Positions 46,905 through 57,116 are shown, counted from the first letter of the stretch. The stretch: 64,000 bases of DNA from Pseudomonas sp. 102515 (GCF_031085165.1 NZ_JAVHTY010000001.1:1-64000); one strand, 5' to 3'. Notes: a model not told the origin generated them from the sequence alone. Numbers and translations: made by a program.

Positions 46905-49708
46905 TGCGGTGCGGCTCCTTGAGTGATGTCTTGTGTGCTGAGCAATCCAAGCGGAAAACGTGCCAGAACCTCGCCGACAGAAAGCTCTTTCTTCTGGTCA
47001 TGGACAGATGTCGGGGCAAAAGTTTCCCCAAAACGGTACATGGACAAGGTTTCGGGGAGTTTTATCCGGGTGTCCTGCCAAGCCTCTGCAGAAAAGCGCA
47101 GCTTTCCGCTGTTCTCCAACAGTTCGGCGGCGTGCACCGGCACGATGACGATCACCGCCTGTTGCTCCCAGGTACGGGCGAAGGCCAGCACCCGATCGGC
47201 CTGGGCGCCCACTACGGTCAGAGGTAGGTAGCGACCTCCGGTGAACAGTTGCGGCTGCTGCTTGCGCAATTGCAGTACGGCAGCCAATACCTGTTGCTTG
47301 ATCTCACCGTTCTGCCAGGCATCCAAGGCAGCATCGGCAGAGGCGTGCTTGGCCAGGGCCTGCTGCCGCGGGACGTAGTCCACGGCGCGACGGTTGTCCG
47401 GCTCCACCAGGCTGAAGTCCCAGAATTCACCGCCCTGGTAGAGGTCGGGCACGCCGGGCGCGGTGTTGCGCAGCAGCATCTGCACCAGGCCGTTCAGCGC
47501 ACCGGCCGGGGCCAGCTCGCGGACCGCGGTGACGATCTCGCCGCGCAGCGCCCGGTATTTATCGTCGGTGAGCAGACCTTCCAGGAAGGCCTTGCAGGTC
47601 GCCTCGTAGTCGCCATTCGGCGCCCACCAGTCGGACTCCAGTTTTTCTTCGCGCAGGGCCTTTTCCTGCCACTGCAGCAGCCGCTCCAGATAGGCCTGCA
47701 GGCCCTGCTGGTCATCGGCTTGTAGATGCAGCGGCCAGCTGGCGAGAAGGGTCTGGTAGAGCATCAGTTCATCGCCCGGCGTCGGCGCCGGGGCATCGTT
47801 CCACTGGCCGCGCAGGGGGGCGGCCTGTTCCATCCAGCGGCTGACCTGGGCGATGTAGGCGTCGGGACGTTCCGAGACCACCGCCAGGCGCGCCCGGGTG
47901 TCTTCGCCACGCTTGTGGTCGTGGGTCGCGGTGGTCAGCATGTTGCGCGGGAAGTGTTCGGCACGCCAACCGCTCGCCTGGTGGAAGGCACTCACCGGCT
48001 GGGCGAAATGCTGCGGATCGAAGCCCACGTCGTTGCGCGATAGCAGCGGCGCGGAGCGGTAGCAGGCCGTGTCTTCCACCGCCTTGGCGGCGATCGGCGA
48101 GGTGAGCTGCTGGAACTTGGTGATGGCGCGCCGCTGTTCCCGGCGAGCCACGCTACCTACCGGCTTGTGACGCGGGGCGTCACCGCCCAGCCAGGCGCGT
48201 AGTTGTTCGAGCAGCGGCTGCTCCGCCTCCGTGACGTGGGGGCGGGCCGCTTCCAGCGCGGTATCGAACCATTGGGCATCGGCACCGGCGAAACCAGCCG
48301 CGCCGGCATAGGTACGATAGACCTTGAACTGCACGATCAGCTCAAGGAGCACCCGGCGGATGGCACCCTGGCTGGTGTCGCGGGTTCGCCAGTCCTGCTG
48401 GGCGAGCAGGTGTAGCGTGTGCACGGCCGATTCGAATTCACTGGACAGCGCGCCGGTGAGCACCAGGCGCCGGGCTTCCCGTACCTCTTCCAGGAAGTCC
48501 TCGGTGCGACCGGTCTGCTCGGCCCAGAACTGGCGCAGCGGCGCTTCACCGCTGGCGGCATGCTGCACCGCCGAGACCTCGTTCATGAACTCGTAGCCGG
48601 TGGTGCCATCGATGCCCCAGCCTTCGCGCAGCTGCTCGCCCTCGGCCAGGATCTTCTCGATGTAGATGGGGAAGCCATCTTCCGGTGCACCGCCGGCACG
48701 GCTGGCGCAGAGGTCGTCCACGCGGCGGCGCAGCTTGCGGCAATAGGCGCGCGGATTGGCCAGTCCGTCGATGTGATCCAGGCGCAGGCCGTCGAGCAGG
48801 CCTTCGCCGATCAGGCGGAAGATCAGCGAATGGGTTTCCTCGAACACCTCGTGGCGTTCCATGCGCAGGCCGCCTAGCTCGGTGATGTCGAAGAAGCGCC
48901 GCCAGTTGATGTCGTCCGAGGCGGTACGCCAGCTGGCCAGCCGATAGTGCTGGCTCTCCAGCAGGGCGTGCAGGCGTTCCTGGTTGGCAGCCTGGCTACC
49001 GTCGAAGGCGGCCACCGCCTTCTCGATCGCGGCCGCCACGGCCGGATCCCTGGCGGCATCCGCCAGCTGACGCTGGGCGCCGCGGGCTTCTTCCAGGTCC
49101 TTGGCACGCGCCGAGAAGGCATCGGCGAAAAGGCTCAGCTGGGGCAGATCGCTTTCGCGCAGGATCTGACCGTAGGTGCCGGGATTGATGGGGAAGTGGT
49201 GGGCGTAGTACTCCACGCGGAAAGCGCCTTGCTCGGTGTCGAACACCAGCTTGAGTTCGCCGGCCTGCAGCACGTTGCCATAGGCGTCACCGAGGAAGGG
49301 CAGCAGCACCTGGCCCTGCAGGTCCGGGTCCGGTCCGTACCAGTTGATGTCGTAGAAGCCGGCGTAGCGGCTCTGGCGACCCCACTCGAGGATATCCAAC
49401 CACCAGGCATTCTCCGAACCGCCCACGTTGGTGTGGTTGGGCACGAAGTCGGCGATCAGGCCCATGCCGTGTTCGCGCAAACGGGCGACCAGGCGCCGCA
49501 GCGCCTCTTCACCGCCCAGCTCCGGGTTGACCCGGGTCGGGTCGACCACGTCGTAGCCGTGCACGGAGCCGGCGCGGGCGGTGGTGATGGGGGATGCATA
49601 GACATGGCTGATGCCCAGCTTGGCGTAGTACTCAACCAGGGGCAGGGCATCGTCGAAGGTGAAGTCCTTGTGGAACTGCAGGCGTACGGTAGCGCGCAAG
49701 CGACTCAT
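46901..49708 (-). CDS. treY: Maltooligosyl trehalose synthase
   Basis: Isomerises the reducing-end alpha-1,4 bond of a linear glucan to alpha-1,1, making maltooligosyl trehalose. The 935-residue GH13_26 protein has the N-terminal TVRLQFHKDFTFDDA, GISHVYASPITTARAGSVHG, VPNHTNVGG, LRLDHIDGLANP, and GVPDLYQGGEFWDFSLVEPD near the end. The ATG overlaps the malQ stop. It works with TreZ, encoded two genes upstream, with MalQ between recycling short oligosaccharides. Confidence 0.95.
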   Translation of the reverse strand: MSRLRATVRLQFHKDFTFDDALPLVEYYAKLGISHVYASPITTARAGSVHGYDVVDPTRVNPELGGEEALRRLVARLREHGMGLIADFVPNHTNVGGSENAWWLDILEWGRQSRYAGFYDINWYGPDPDLQGQVLLPFLGDAYGNVLQAGELKLVFDTEQGAFRVEYYAHHFPINPGTYGQILRESDLPQLSLFADAFSARAKDLEEARGAQRQLADAARDPAVAAAIEKAVAAFDGSQAANQERLHALLESQHYRLASWRTASDDINWRRFFDITELGGLRMERHEVFEETHSLIFRLIGEGLLDGLRLDHIDGLANPRAYCRKLRRRVDDLCASRAGGAPEDGFPIYIEKILAEGEQLREGWGIDGTTGYEFMNEVSAVQHAASGEAPLRQFWAEQTGRTEDFLEEVREARRLVLTGALSSEFESAVHTLHLLAQQDWRTRDTSQGAIRRVLLELIVQFKVYRTYAGAAGFAGADAQWFDTALEAARPHVTEAEQPLLEQLRAWLGGDAPRHKPVGSVARREQRRAITKFQQLTSPIAAKAVEDTACYRSAPLLSRNDVGFDPQHFAQPVSAFHQASGWRAEHFPRNMLTTATHDHKRGEDTRARLAVVSERPDAYIAQVSRWMEQAAPLRGQWNDAPAPTPGDELMLYQTLLASWPLHLQADDQQGLQAYLERLLQWQEKALREEKLESDWWAPNGDYEATCKAFLEGLLTDDKYRALRGEIVTAVRELAPAGALNGLVQMLLRNTAPGVPDLYQGGEFWDFSLVEPDNRRAVDYVPRQQALAKHASADAALDAWQNGEIKQQVLAAVLQLRKQQPQLFTGGRYLPLTVVGAQADRVLAFARTWEQQAVIVIVPVHAAELLENSGKLRFSAEAWQDTRIKLPETLSMYRFGETFAPTSVHDQKKELSVGEVLARFPLGLLSTQDITQGAAPQ

Positions 49709-51771
49709 CGAGTGTTCTCCGGATTGCTACGAGCAGTGCTCAGCACGCGTAGGCGTCGTTCAGGGGTAGCAGCGTTCAGCAGGCGTTCTGCCGGGTCGTC
49801 CCAGCGGCGCAGCCAATTGGGGTGTTCCTTGGTGGTGCCGGGCAGGTTGGCCTGCTCCAGCTGGCCCAGGGCGTCTTCCACCGGCAGGATGATCAGCGGC
49901 GCCGGGGTGCGGCCGATGAAGGCGATGGCAGCCTCGACGGCGGCCTCGACATTGCTTTCCCGGGTGTCGTCCAGCTTGAGCACCTTGGCCAGCTGCTGAC
50001 GATCCTTGGCACGCTCGTCGAGACGGTCCTGGCGTGAGGTGCCGTCGGGCAGCAGCCCGAGTTCTTCCTGCCAGTAGGCATCGCGGCCCTGCCACCAGCC
50101 GGTGAGGGTCGGCAGGTCGTGGGTGGTGGGCATGCCCATGGCCGTGTCCGACCACTGCGCGGCAGGCTTGAAGGCCTCGCCGTCGCGCTCGAACAACAGC
50201 ACCTGCATGCCCATGATGGCGCGCTCGGCCAGCCGCTCGCGAAAGCCCTCGGGTACGGTGCCCAGGTCTTCACCCATGACCACGCAGCGATGACGCCAGG
50301 ATTCCAGCGCCACCAGTCGCAGCAGGTCGTCGATGGGGTAGGAGAGATAGGCACCGTCGGCCGGCGAAGCGCCCTCGGGCACCAGCCAGAGGCGTTGCAG
50401 CCCCATCACGTGGTCGATACGCACGCCACCGGCATGGGCGAAATTGGCCCGGAGCATCTCGATGAAGGCGCGGAAGCCATGCTTGACCATGCCGGTAGGC
50501 GAAAAGGCGGAAATGCCCCAGCCCTGGCCTTTCTGATTCAGCAGATCCGGCGGGCAGCCCACGGTGACCGAGGCCAGCAGCTCTTCCTGGCGACTCCAGG
50601 CCTGGCTACCGCCGCCATCGGCACCCACGGCGATGTCGGCGATCAGGCCGATCTTCATGCCCGCTTCGCGGCACTGCGCCTGGGCCGCGGACAGCCCTTC
50701 GCTGGCCAGCCACTGGGTGAAGGCGTAGAACTCCACGTCCTGGGCATGGCGTTCGGCGAATTCGGCCACGGCCGCATTCTTGGGATCGCGGTATTGCTGG
50801 GGCCAATGTTGCCAACTGGGCGAGGCATCGCCCTGGGTGAAGGAGGCATGCAGGGCTTCGAAGCGGCAATGGTTTTCCAGCGCGTCGCCACCGTCGCGGC
50901 GGAAGGCCTCGAAACGCTCGCGCAGCTCACCGCCGGCGGTGCGGAAGTCCAGGTGCAGGGTGCGCAGCAGGCGCAGGCGCAGCCTGGCCAAGGCGGGCCA
51001 ATCGATCAGCTCCAGCTGCTCCAGGCGCTCGGCTTCCGCCTGCAGGCCCGCGCGCTGCATGGCCCGGCGGACGGGCTCGGCGCCCAGGACCAGCTCCGGC
51101 GCCGCATAGAGTACGTTGAAGAACACCCGACTCGACGGGGAGTAGGGGCTGTAGCGAGTGCCGTCGGCGCTGAACATGGCGTGCAGCGGGCTGATGGCCA
51201 GGGCGTCGGCACCCTTGCTGCCTGCGGCCTTGGCGAAGTGCACCAGGCTCTGCAGATCACCGGCGCCGCTGCCCCCTTCACGTCTGAGGCTGTAGAGCTG
51301 CACGGCCAGACCCCAGAGGCGGGCCTTCTCGTCGCCCGTGGCGTCGGCGATGGTGAAGCAGCGTTCCGGCGCGACGGCCAGGGTCAGGGCTTCGCCATCG
51401 ACCTCGGCCTGGTGATAACCGGCTGCGCTGATTGGCGCCAGCTGTCCCTGGTCGTCGACCTGACCCTCCAGACGCTTGCCGCCTTCCAGCTGTACCTGGT
51501 AACGGACGCCGCGCTTGAACTGGTCCGGCGCACCAACCGGCTGGTCGACCACCGCGGTGAGGAGCGGCGGCAGATGGTGCTTGTCGCCCACCTCGGCTAG
51601 CTTGCGCAGGCTGGTGTCGATCTCGGCGTCACTGTCCGCCGGCAACTCGATGGCCTTGAGCAGATTGCGCAAGGCCTCGGGGCTCACCCGTTGGCGCTTG
51701 CCGTCGTAGGCGGTCCATTCGATGGCGATGCCAGCGGCCTTCGCCAGTTGTTCCAGACGATCCCCACTCAT
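49705..51771 (-). CDS. malQ: 4-alpha-glucanotransferase
   Basis: An amylomaltase (GH77) that transfers glucan segments between chains, making longer linear chains from short oligosaccharides. The 688-residue protein has an N-terminal extension typical of bacterial MalQ, then GVRIDHVMGLQRLWLVP, VMGEDLGTVPEG and PTTHDLPTLTGWW carrying the catalytic residues. The ATG overlaps the treZ stop, and its own stop overlaps the treY start. It sits between the two trehalose-releasing enzymes, where it can regenerate TreY substrate. Confidence 0.95.
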   Translation of the reverse strand: MSGDRLEQLAKAAGIAIEWTAYDGKRQRVSPEALRNLLKAIELPADSDAEIDTSLRKLAEVGDKHHLPPLLTAVVDQPVGAPDQFKRGVRYQVQLEGGKRLEGQVDDQGQLAPISAAGYHQAEVDGEALTLAVAPERCFTIADATGDEKARLWGLAVQLYSLRREGGSGAGDLQSLVHFAKAAGSKGADALAISPLHAMFSADGTRYSPYSPSSRVFFNVLYAAPELVLGAEPVRRAMQRAGLQAEAERLEQLELIDWPALARLRLRLLRTLHLDFRTAGGELRERFEAFRRDGGDALENHCRFEALHASFTQGDASPSWQHWPQQYRDPKNAAVAEFAERHAQDVEFYAFTQWLASEGLSAAQAQCREAGMKIGLIADIAVGADGGGSQAWSRQEELLASVTVGCPPDLLNQKGQGWGISAFSPTGMVKHGFRAFIEMLRANFAHAGGVRIDHVMGLQRLWLVPEGASPADGAYLSYPIDDLLRLVALESWRHRCVVMGEDLGTVPEGFRERLAERAIMGMQVLLFERDGEAFKPAAQWSDTAMGMPTTHDLPTLTGWWQGRDAYWQEELGLLPDGTSRQDRLDERAKDRQQLAKVLKLDDTRESNVEAAVEAAIAFIGRTPAPLIILPVEDALGQLEQANLPGTTKEHPNWLRRWDDPAERLLNAATPERRLRVLSTARSNPENTR

Positions 51772-53573
51772 GCCTTCTTCTCCAGCCAGACCAGTGCCGA
51801 ATGAGCGGCCAGCGTGCCGTCCCGGCGGCTAGGCGTCGCGGTGGCATCGCTGCTGTGGAGCAACTCGCCCCGCGGGGCCTCGTCCACCGGCACGGCCTTG
51901 TCGCTCAGGTTGAGTTCGATGGTCAGGCGGCTGCCGTCGGCGAGAGTCCAGCGCGCTCGTACGGCGCGATCGGCCAGGGCTTCGGCGCCTGCGGGACGAG
52001 CGCCTTCCAGGCGTGGGAAGAGTTCGCGACGGCGGATCTCCAGCAGCTCGCGGTACAGCCCCAGCCAAGCAGCGTGGTCGGGCTGATCGGCTTCGCCGAA
52101 ATTGGGCTTGGAGTCTTCGAAGGTCTTGACGGCGTTCGGATCGGGGATCTGCTGGCGATGCTCTTCGCTGGTGAAGAAATCGAAGTCCTTGAATTCGTTG
52201 CGACGGCCGTCGCGGACCAGTTCGGCCAGCTCGTCGTTGTGGCTGGTGAAGAACAGGAAGGGTTGGCGGCTGCCCCATTCCTCGCCGATGAACAGTAACG
52301 GAATCATCGGGCTGAGCAGCAGCAGGGCGGTGGCGGCCTTCAGCGCCGGCGCGGGTGCGAGACGGGTCAGACGCTCACCGAAGGCACGGTTGCCGACCTG
52401 ATCGTGGTTCTGCAGGAAGATGACGAACGCCGAGGCCGGCAGGTCCTTGCTCGGTTCACCACGGGCCTTGCCATGGCGGGTCTGCTCGCCCTGGTAGATG
52501 AAGCCTTCGCCCAGGCAGCGCACCAGCTTGGCTGTGGCGTCCTCGGTGAAGTCCTGATAGTAGCCTTCGTTTTCATCGGTCAGCATGGGGTGGATGACGT
52601 TGTGCCAATCGTCCGCCCACTGCGCGTTGTAGTGCTTGCCACCCAGCAGCGTGGCCGTGTTGTCTTCGTTCTCCAGCATCAGGTGGATGTGGCGACCCGG
52701 CTCGACGGTGCTGCGAATCTCCTCCGCCATCTCTTCGAGGAAGCCCTTGTCGTTGATGGCGTGGACGGCATCGAATCTCAGGCCATCGAAGCGGTACTCC
52801 ATCAACCACATCAAGGCGTTGTCGATGAAGTAGCGGCGCACGGCGTCCTGGCGGAAATCGATGGCGGCGCCCCAGGGGGTATGGATGTCTTCGCGGAAGA
52901 AGCGCTCGGCATAGGCGTGCAGGTAGTTGCCGTCCGGCCCGAAGTGGTTGTAGACCACGTCCAGGTAGACCATGACGCCATGGCTGTGGGCGGTGTCGAT
53001 CAGCGACTTGAGGTCGTCCGGGGTGCCATAGGAGGCCTCTACCGCGTAGGGCAGGACGCCGTCATAACCCCAGTTGCGGTCGCCGGGAAATTCCGACAGC
53101 GGCATCAGCTCGATGGCGGTGATGCCCAGCGCCGCTAGCCGCGGCACCAGCTTCTCGACGCCTGCGAAGCCACCCAGGGTGCCGACGTGCAATTCGTAGA
53201 TGACGCTCTCGTGCCAGGGACGGCCCTGCCACTCGACGGTCTGCCAGTGGTAGGTGGTCGGGTCGATGACGATGCTCGGCTCGTGCACATCGCCGGCCTG
53301 GGCGCGGGAGGCCGGGTCGGGGACCAGCAGGTCCTTGATCTGGTAGCGATAACGGGTGCCGGGACCGCATTGGGCCTCCACCGCGAACCAGCCGTCTTGC
53401 TCGGCTTCCATGGGGATGGTCATGCCACCTTCCAGGACGACCGACACGGCGTCGGCGCTGGGCGCCCAGAAGTGGAAGAGGGTGCGTTCCTTGCTCACCA
53501 GGGTGGCACCGGCACGGGTCTGCCATGCATAGCCCCCGGTTACCGCGGCTGCTTCGCGCGAAATATCAGTCAT
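51768..53573 (-). CDS. treZ: Maltooligosyl trehalose trehalohydrolase
   Basis: Cleaves trehalose from maltooligosyl trehalose. The 601-residue GH13_10 protein has an N-terminal CBM48-type domain (FHFWAPSADAVSVVLEG), ELHVGTLGGFAG, FDGLRFDAVHAIND (nucleophile), LMLENEDN (acid/base) and LQNHDQVGNRAFG. GGGAG lies ten bases before the ATG. It is the first gene of the treZ-malQ-treY-DUF2934 unit, 159 bp after glgA with a hairpin between. Confidence 0.95.
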   Translation of the reverse strand: MTDISREAAAVTGGYAWQTRAGATLVSKERTLFHFWAPSADAVSVVLEGGMTIPMEAEQDGWFAVEAQCGPGTRYRYQIKDLLVPDPASRAQAGDVHEPSIVIDPTTYHWQTVEWQGRPWHESVIYELHVGTLGGFAGVEKLVPRLAALGITAIELMPLSEFPGDRNWGYDGVLPYAVEASYGTPDDLKSLIDTAHSHGVMVYLDVVYNHFGPDGNYLHAYAERFFREDIHTPWGAAIDFRQDAVRRYFIDNALMWLMEYRFDGLRFDAVHAINDKGFLEEMAEEIRSTVEPGRHIHLMLENEDNTATLLGGKHYNAQWADDWHNVIHPMLTDENEGYYQDFTEDATAKLVRCLGEGFIYQGEQTRHGKARGEPSKDLPASAFVIFLQNHDQVGNRAFGERLTRLAPAPALKAATALLLLSPMIPLLFIGEEWGSRQPFLFFTSHNDELAELVRDGRRNEFKDFDFFTSEEHRQQIPDPNAVKTFEDSKPNFGEADQPDHAAWLGLYRELLEIRRRELFPRLEGARPAGAEALADRAVRARWTLADGSRLTIELNLSDKAVPVDEAPRGELLHSSDATATPSRRDGTLAAHSALVWLEKKA

Positions 53574-53675
53574 GGATAGAGAACTCCCGAAACCGGACGG
53601 CAGAATAGACGCTGCGGCCCAGTTGGCCGCAGTTGCTGTTATGACCGGTGAGAGTTACTCAAAGTTAGGCGGGGA

Positions 53676-53715
53676 AAGCGCTTTTCGTCGGCCTTTTGGC
53701 GAAGGAAAAGCGCTT
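53676..53715 (-). terminator. Hairpin between glgA and treZ
   Basis: An 11-bp perfect stem AAGCGCTTTTC / GAAAAGCGCTT (53676-53686 with 53705-53715). On the minus strand the trailing T-run is short (TTTCCCC), so termination may be partial. Confidence 0.55.
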
Positions 53716-53732
53716 GGTAGTCAGGTTGCGCC

Positions 53733-55316
53733 TCAGGCGCCGACCTGACGCTCCTGGTGAGCGGTGGCCTGAAGCAGATCGAGGTACAGCGAGGCATAGG
53801 GCTTGGCACATTCGGACCAGAAGAACGGGCCCTGCATGGCCCGGTGACGCATGGCCAGCAGCAGGTCCTGACGTTCGAACACACCCAGGGCGCGGTCGAT
53901 GGCGCCAAGGTAGTTTTCCAGCGACAGCGGGGCGAACAGGAAGCCGGTGGTGCCGTCCTCGATGCTGTCGGCCAGACCCCCGGTGCGGGTGGCGATCGGC
54001 AGGGAGGCGAAACGCTGGGCGTACATCTGGCTCAGGCCGCAAGGCTCGAAGCGCGAAGGCATCAGCAGGAAATCGCTACCGGCGTACATGCGCCGCGCTT
54101 CGGTTTCGCAGAAGCCGATGTGGGCGCTGACGCGACCGGGGTAGCGCAAGGCCAGGGCCCGCACCTGACGCTCGATGTGCGGCTCGCCACAGCCGATGAT
54201 CATCAGCTGACCGCCGCGGGCAACGATGTGATCGGCGGCCTGGATGGTCAAGTCGATGCCTTTCTGCTGAACCAGGCGCGAGACCACCGCGAACAGCGGA
54301 CCATTGGATGGTTCCAGGCCGAATTCCTCGCGAATGCGCGTAGCGTTGACCGCCTTGCCGTCCCAGTCGGATTCGGTGAACTGCTGGCACAGGTGCGGAT
54401 CACTGCAGGCGCTCCAGCCATCGTCGATGCCGTTGAGAAGGCCGGTCAGCTTGCCTGCCCGTGCCTTGACCTGCAACAACCCTTCCAGGCCGCACCCGAA
54501 CTCGGGCGTGGTGATCTCGTGCGCATAGGTGTGGCTGACCGTGGTGATATGGTCGGCATAGACCAGGCCCGCCTTGAGAAAGGAGACCTTGCCCCAGAAC
54601 TCGAGGCCTTCCATCTGGAAGGCGTGGGCGGGAATGTCCAGATCGGCCATGACCGAGGCAGGGAACAGACCCTGGTAGGCCAGGTTGTGGATGGTGGTCA
54701 GGCAAGGGGTGCTAGCACCCTTCCAGCGTAGGTAGCCGGCGGCGAGGCCGGTTTGCCAGTCGTTGAGGTGCAGCAGGTCCGGAACCCAGCGAATGGAGGC
54801 GTCGCCCAGGGCGAAATCGGCGGCCGCACTGGCCAGACGACCGAAGCGGATATGGTTGTCGGTCCAATCGGCGCCGTTCAGGTCGCCGTAGGGATTGCCC
54901 GGACGCTCATAGAGCTCGGGGCAGATCAGCACATAGACGACCAGGCCATCTTCCAGGTTGACGCGGCCGATCTCGCAGGCCGGCATCGCAGCACGGGCGG
55001 CGATGCGGCCGACCATCTGGACGCGGTCCTTGATGGCGGCCATCACCTGACGATAGCCGGGGATCAGCACCCGGACGTCATGGGAGGCGGCGAGTGCGCG
55101 GGGCAGCGCGCCGGAAACCTCGCCCAGGCCACCGGCCTTGACGAAGTCGGAAATTTCCGGGGTCACGAAAAGAATGCGTTTGCGGCTTTCGACAACGGAG
55201 CTCAGCGTCAGCTGAGGCTCATCCGTGCGCTTGCGAGGAGAGCTGGATCTGGTGGAACGAGTGGCAGTTTCAACGGGCTCCAGAGCCCCAAATTTCCCCA
55301 CGACGGCATTTGCCAT
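53733..55316 (-). CDS. glgA: Glycogen synthase
   Basis: GT5 glycogen synthase using ADP-glucose to elongate alpha-1,4-glucan. The 527-residue protein has a Ser/Arg/Thr-rich N-terminal extension of about 46 residues before the core, then KAGGLGEVSGALP (ADP-glucose binding), TIHNLAYQG, AVVSRLVQQKGID and PSRFEPCGLSQMYAQRF. The ATG at 55316 has GGGAG upstream; a TTG seven codons earlier is less likely. No glgC for making ADP-glucose is in the window. Confidence 0.94.
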   Translation of the reverse strand: MANAVVGKFGALEPVETATRSTRSSSPRKRTDEPQLTLSSVVESRKRILFVTPEISDFVKAGGLGEVSGALPRALAASHDVRVLIPGYRQVMAAIKDRVQMVGRIAARAAMPACEIGRVNLEDGLVVYVLICPELYERPGNPYGDLNGADWTDNHIRFGRLASAAADFALGDASIRWVPDLLHLNDWQTGLAAGYLRWKGASTPCLTTIHNLAYQGLFPASVMADLDIPAHAFQMEGLEFWGKVSFLKAGLVYADHITTVSHTYAHEITTPEFGCGLEGLLQVKARAGKLTGLLNGIDDGWSACSDPHLCQQFTESDWDGKAVNATRIREEFGLEPSNGPLFAVVSRLVQQKGIDLTIQAADHIVARGGQLMIIGCGEPHIERQVRALALRYPGRVSAHIGFCETEARRMYAGSDFLLMPSRFEPCGLSQMYAQRFASLPIATRTGGLADSIEDGTTGFLFAPLSLENYLGAIDRALGVFERQDLLLAMRHRAMQGPFFWSECAKPYASLYLDLLQATAHQERQVGA

Positions 55317-55662
55317 GGTGCGCTCCCAATGCAGCAAGTTCGAGACTGAGGTTTACCTGATTGCTTCTTCCTGAAGCTCGGTGCTCCTGGTTCAAAAACG
55401 CCTACAGCCGAGCTGCTACAGCCTTTTTGCCGGTCACCTCTTCTGAGATGTCTGGATCTAGGCGAGAACTGCTTCGCGGATTTCCAGATTGCTCTCGCAC
55501 TGACTCTCGGACAACGTCACAAGTTTCCCGCTCGAATGTTGCGGTCCTGCTTCGTATTGCCAGATGCATGCCCGAAAGCGGGCGCTCATGCTTGGTATGC
55601 TAAGGACTAGACCGCTGGTGAACCGCTTAATGGCCGCCAGATCGAGGCAATTGGCCGATAAA
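55317..55662. other. glgA upstream region with paired direct repeat
   Basis: A 346-bp gene-free spacer ahead of glgA and behind the MscS gene. It contains CTACAGCC twice (55402-55409 and 55416-55423, 14 bp apart) flanked by A- and T-tracts. No clear promoter or believable small gene is seen; a 106-codon reverse frame here lacks a ribosome binding site and family resemblance. Confidence 0.5.
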
Positions 55663-56784
55663 TCAGACTTCTGGCTGGCGTACCGCCGGCTCGTGCCTTT
55701 CGTCGGATCGTGGTGTGGGAAGCGCATCGCGACGTCCCAGTTCGGTTCGCAGCTTGGGCAGGCAAAGGGGAAATTCACGATTGATGTAGGTGATCAGCCG
55801 TTCCCGCACGAAGCAGCGCAGGTCCCAGTTCCTGGATGAATCGCCCGAGCTCACCAGCACCCTGATCTGGATGGAATCGTGGGCGGCATCGGTCACCTGC
55901 AGCACGCAGACACGCTCGTCCCACAAATGGGGCACCTCGGCACAGGCGCGTTCCAATTCGGTGCGGATCGGTGCCAGGGGCAGGGAATAGTCAACCCATA
56001 TGAAAACCGATCCGATCAGGCTGGAGGAAGAGCGCGTCCAGTTCTGGAAGGGTGTCTCGATGAAGTATTGCAGAGGAACGACCAGGCGACGGTCGTCCCA
56101 GATGCGTACCACCACGTAGGTGCCGGTGATCTCTTCCACTCGGCCCCATTCCCCCTCGACGATGACCACGTCGTCCAGTCGGATCGGCTGCGTCACGGCG
56201 ATTTGCAGACCGGCGATGAGATTGCCGAGTACCGGGCGCGCGGCGATACCCGCAACCAGGCCGGCGACACCGGCGGAGGCGAGTAGACTGGCACCCACCT
56301 GGCGAACCGCGGGGAAGGTCATCAGCATCAGGGCGATACCTACCAGCAGCACGATGAAGCTGAGGCTGCGTACCAGTACCCGATTCTGCGTCTGGATACG
56401 CCGCGCTCGCAGGTTGTCCACCACATCCACGGGATTGCGCAGGGCGATGGTCGCTCCAACGGCCTTGACCGCCCTGAGACCCAGCCAGGTGAAGGCAGCG
56501 ATACTCAGCAGACCGGTGATGTGCTGTACCGCGCGCAACAGCGGCAGGGCATCGGGTGCGGAATTCCAGACACCTTGCAGCACCACCAGGGGTACCGCCA
56601 GCCGCGCCGGCTTCTCGGCGTATTTCACCAGGTTGCGCGCCAACAGGAAGGGGTTGGCCAGCCGGCGAATGGCCGCGAACGCCAGCATCAGGAGGATGGT
56701 GCTGATCAGCAGGGCGACCCCTGCCGCGATCAGCGTGGTGATCCAGGGGGCGTTGAGCCAACCTGTCCAGTCGATGGCCGTCAT
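55663..56784 (-). CDS. MscS-family mechanosensitive ion channel
   Basis: A 373-residue inner-membrane protein with four or five hydrophobic helices, a pore-lining segment (ASLLASAGVAGLVAGIAARPVLGNLIAG) and the MscS beta-domain (PIRLDDVVIVEGEWGRVEEITGTYVVVRIWDDRRLVVPL). Such channels release solutes when turgor rises suddenly. The ATG at 56784 with GAGG eight bases upstream is preferred to the ATG at 56790. Position next to the trehalose/glycogen genes fits an osmotic adjustment neighbourhood. Confidence 0.92.
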   Translation of the reverse strand: MTAIDWTGWLNAPWITTLIAAGVALLISTILLMLAFAAIRRLANPFLLARNLVKYAEKPARLAVPLVVLQGVWNSAPDALPLLRAVQHITGLLSIAAFTWLGLRAVKAVGATIALRNPVDVVDNLRARRIQTQNRVLVRSLSFIVLLVGIALMLMTFPAVRQVGASLLASAGVAGLVAGIAARPVLGNLIAGLQIAVTQPIRLDDVVIVEGEWGRVEEITGTYVVVRIWDDRRLVVPLQYFIETPFQNWTRSSSSLIGSVFIWVDYSLPLAPIRTELERACAEVPHLWDERVCVLQVTDAAHDSIQIRVLVSSGDSSRNWDLRCFVRERLITYINREFPLCLPKLRTELGRRDALPTPRSDERHEPAVRQPEV

Positions 56785-57116
56785 GCGCATTTCCTCAGGC
56801 AGACGGCTCCCCGGGATCCTGAAAAGCTGACGCGTCGGAATCGCGGGAAGCCTTTCGAGATACCTGTTTTCCGACTGAGGTGCTCCGCCACGGTTCCCCG
56901 AGGGTTTGACAAAACGCGTTGCTCTTTAATACCACCCCTGAAGAAAAACTCTTCTGACTCACGGCAGACTTTTCGGTCGATCAGTGGGGCAGGATGTCGC
57001 ACCTCGCGTCTAAGCTCAGAGGAGACTGCGCAGCGAACGCAGGATAGGAGTAGAATTCGCGCCCCAACGAGATACGTCCAGTCAGATGGCGGACCTGCGG
57101 AGATCGAGACGGATTT
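56785..57116. other. Spacer between mscS-like and receiver genes
   Basis: A 332-bp divergent spacer, locally AT-richer at about 56900-56985. TTGACA (56907-56912) occurs there, but no convincing -10 is found at the usual distance. No small gene, terminator or repeat is seen. Confidence 0.5.

Noticed and set aside
49705-51771. Long forward frames opposite malQ and treY
   Set aside because: Mirror frames of strongly biased genes; the coding strand carries all catalytic motifs.
55458-55778. A 106-codon reverse frame before glgA
   Set aside because: Overlaps the end of the mscS-like gene, has no ribosome binding site and no recognisable domain.
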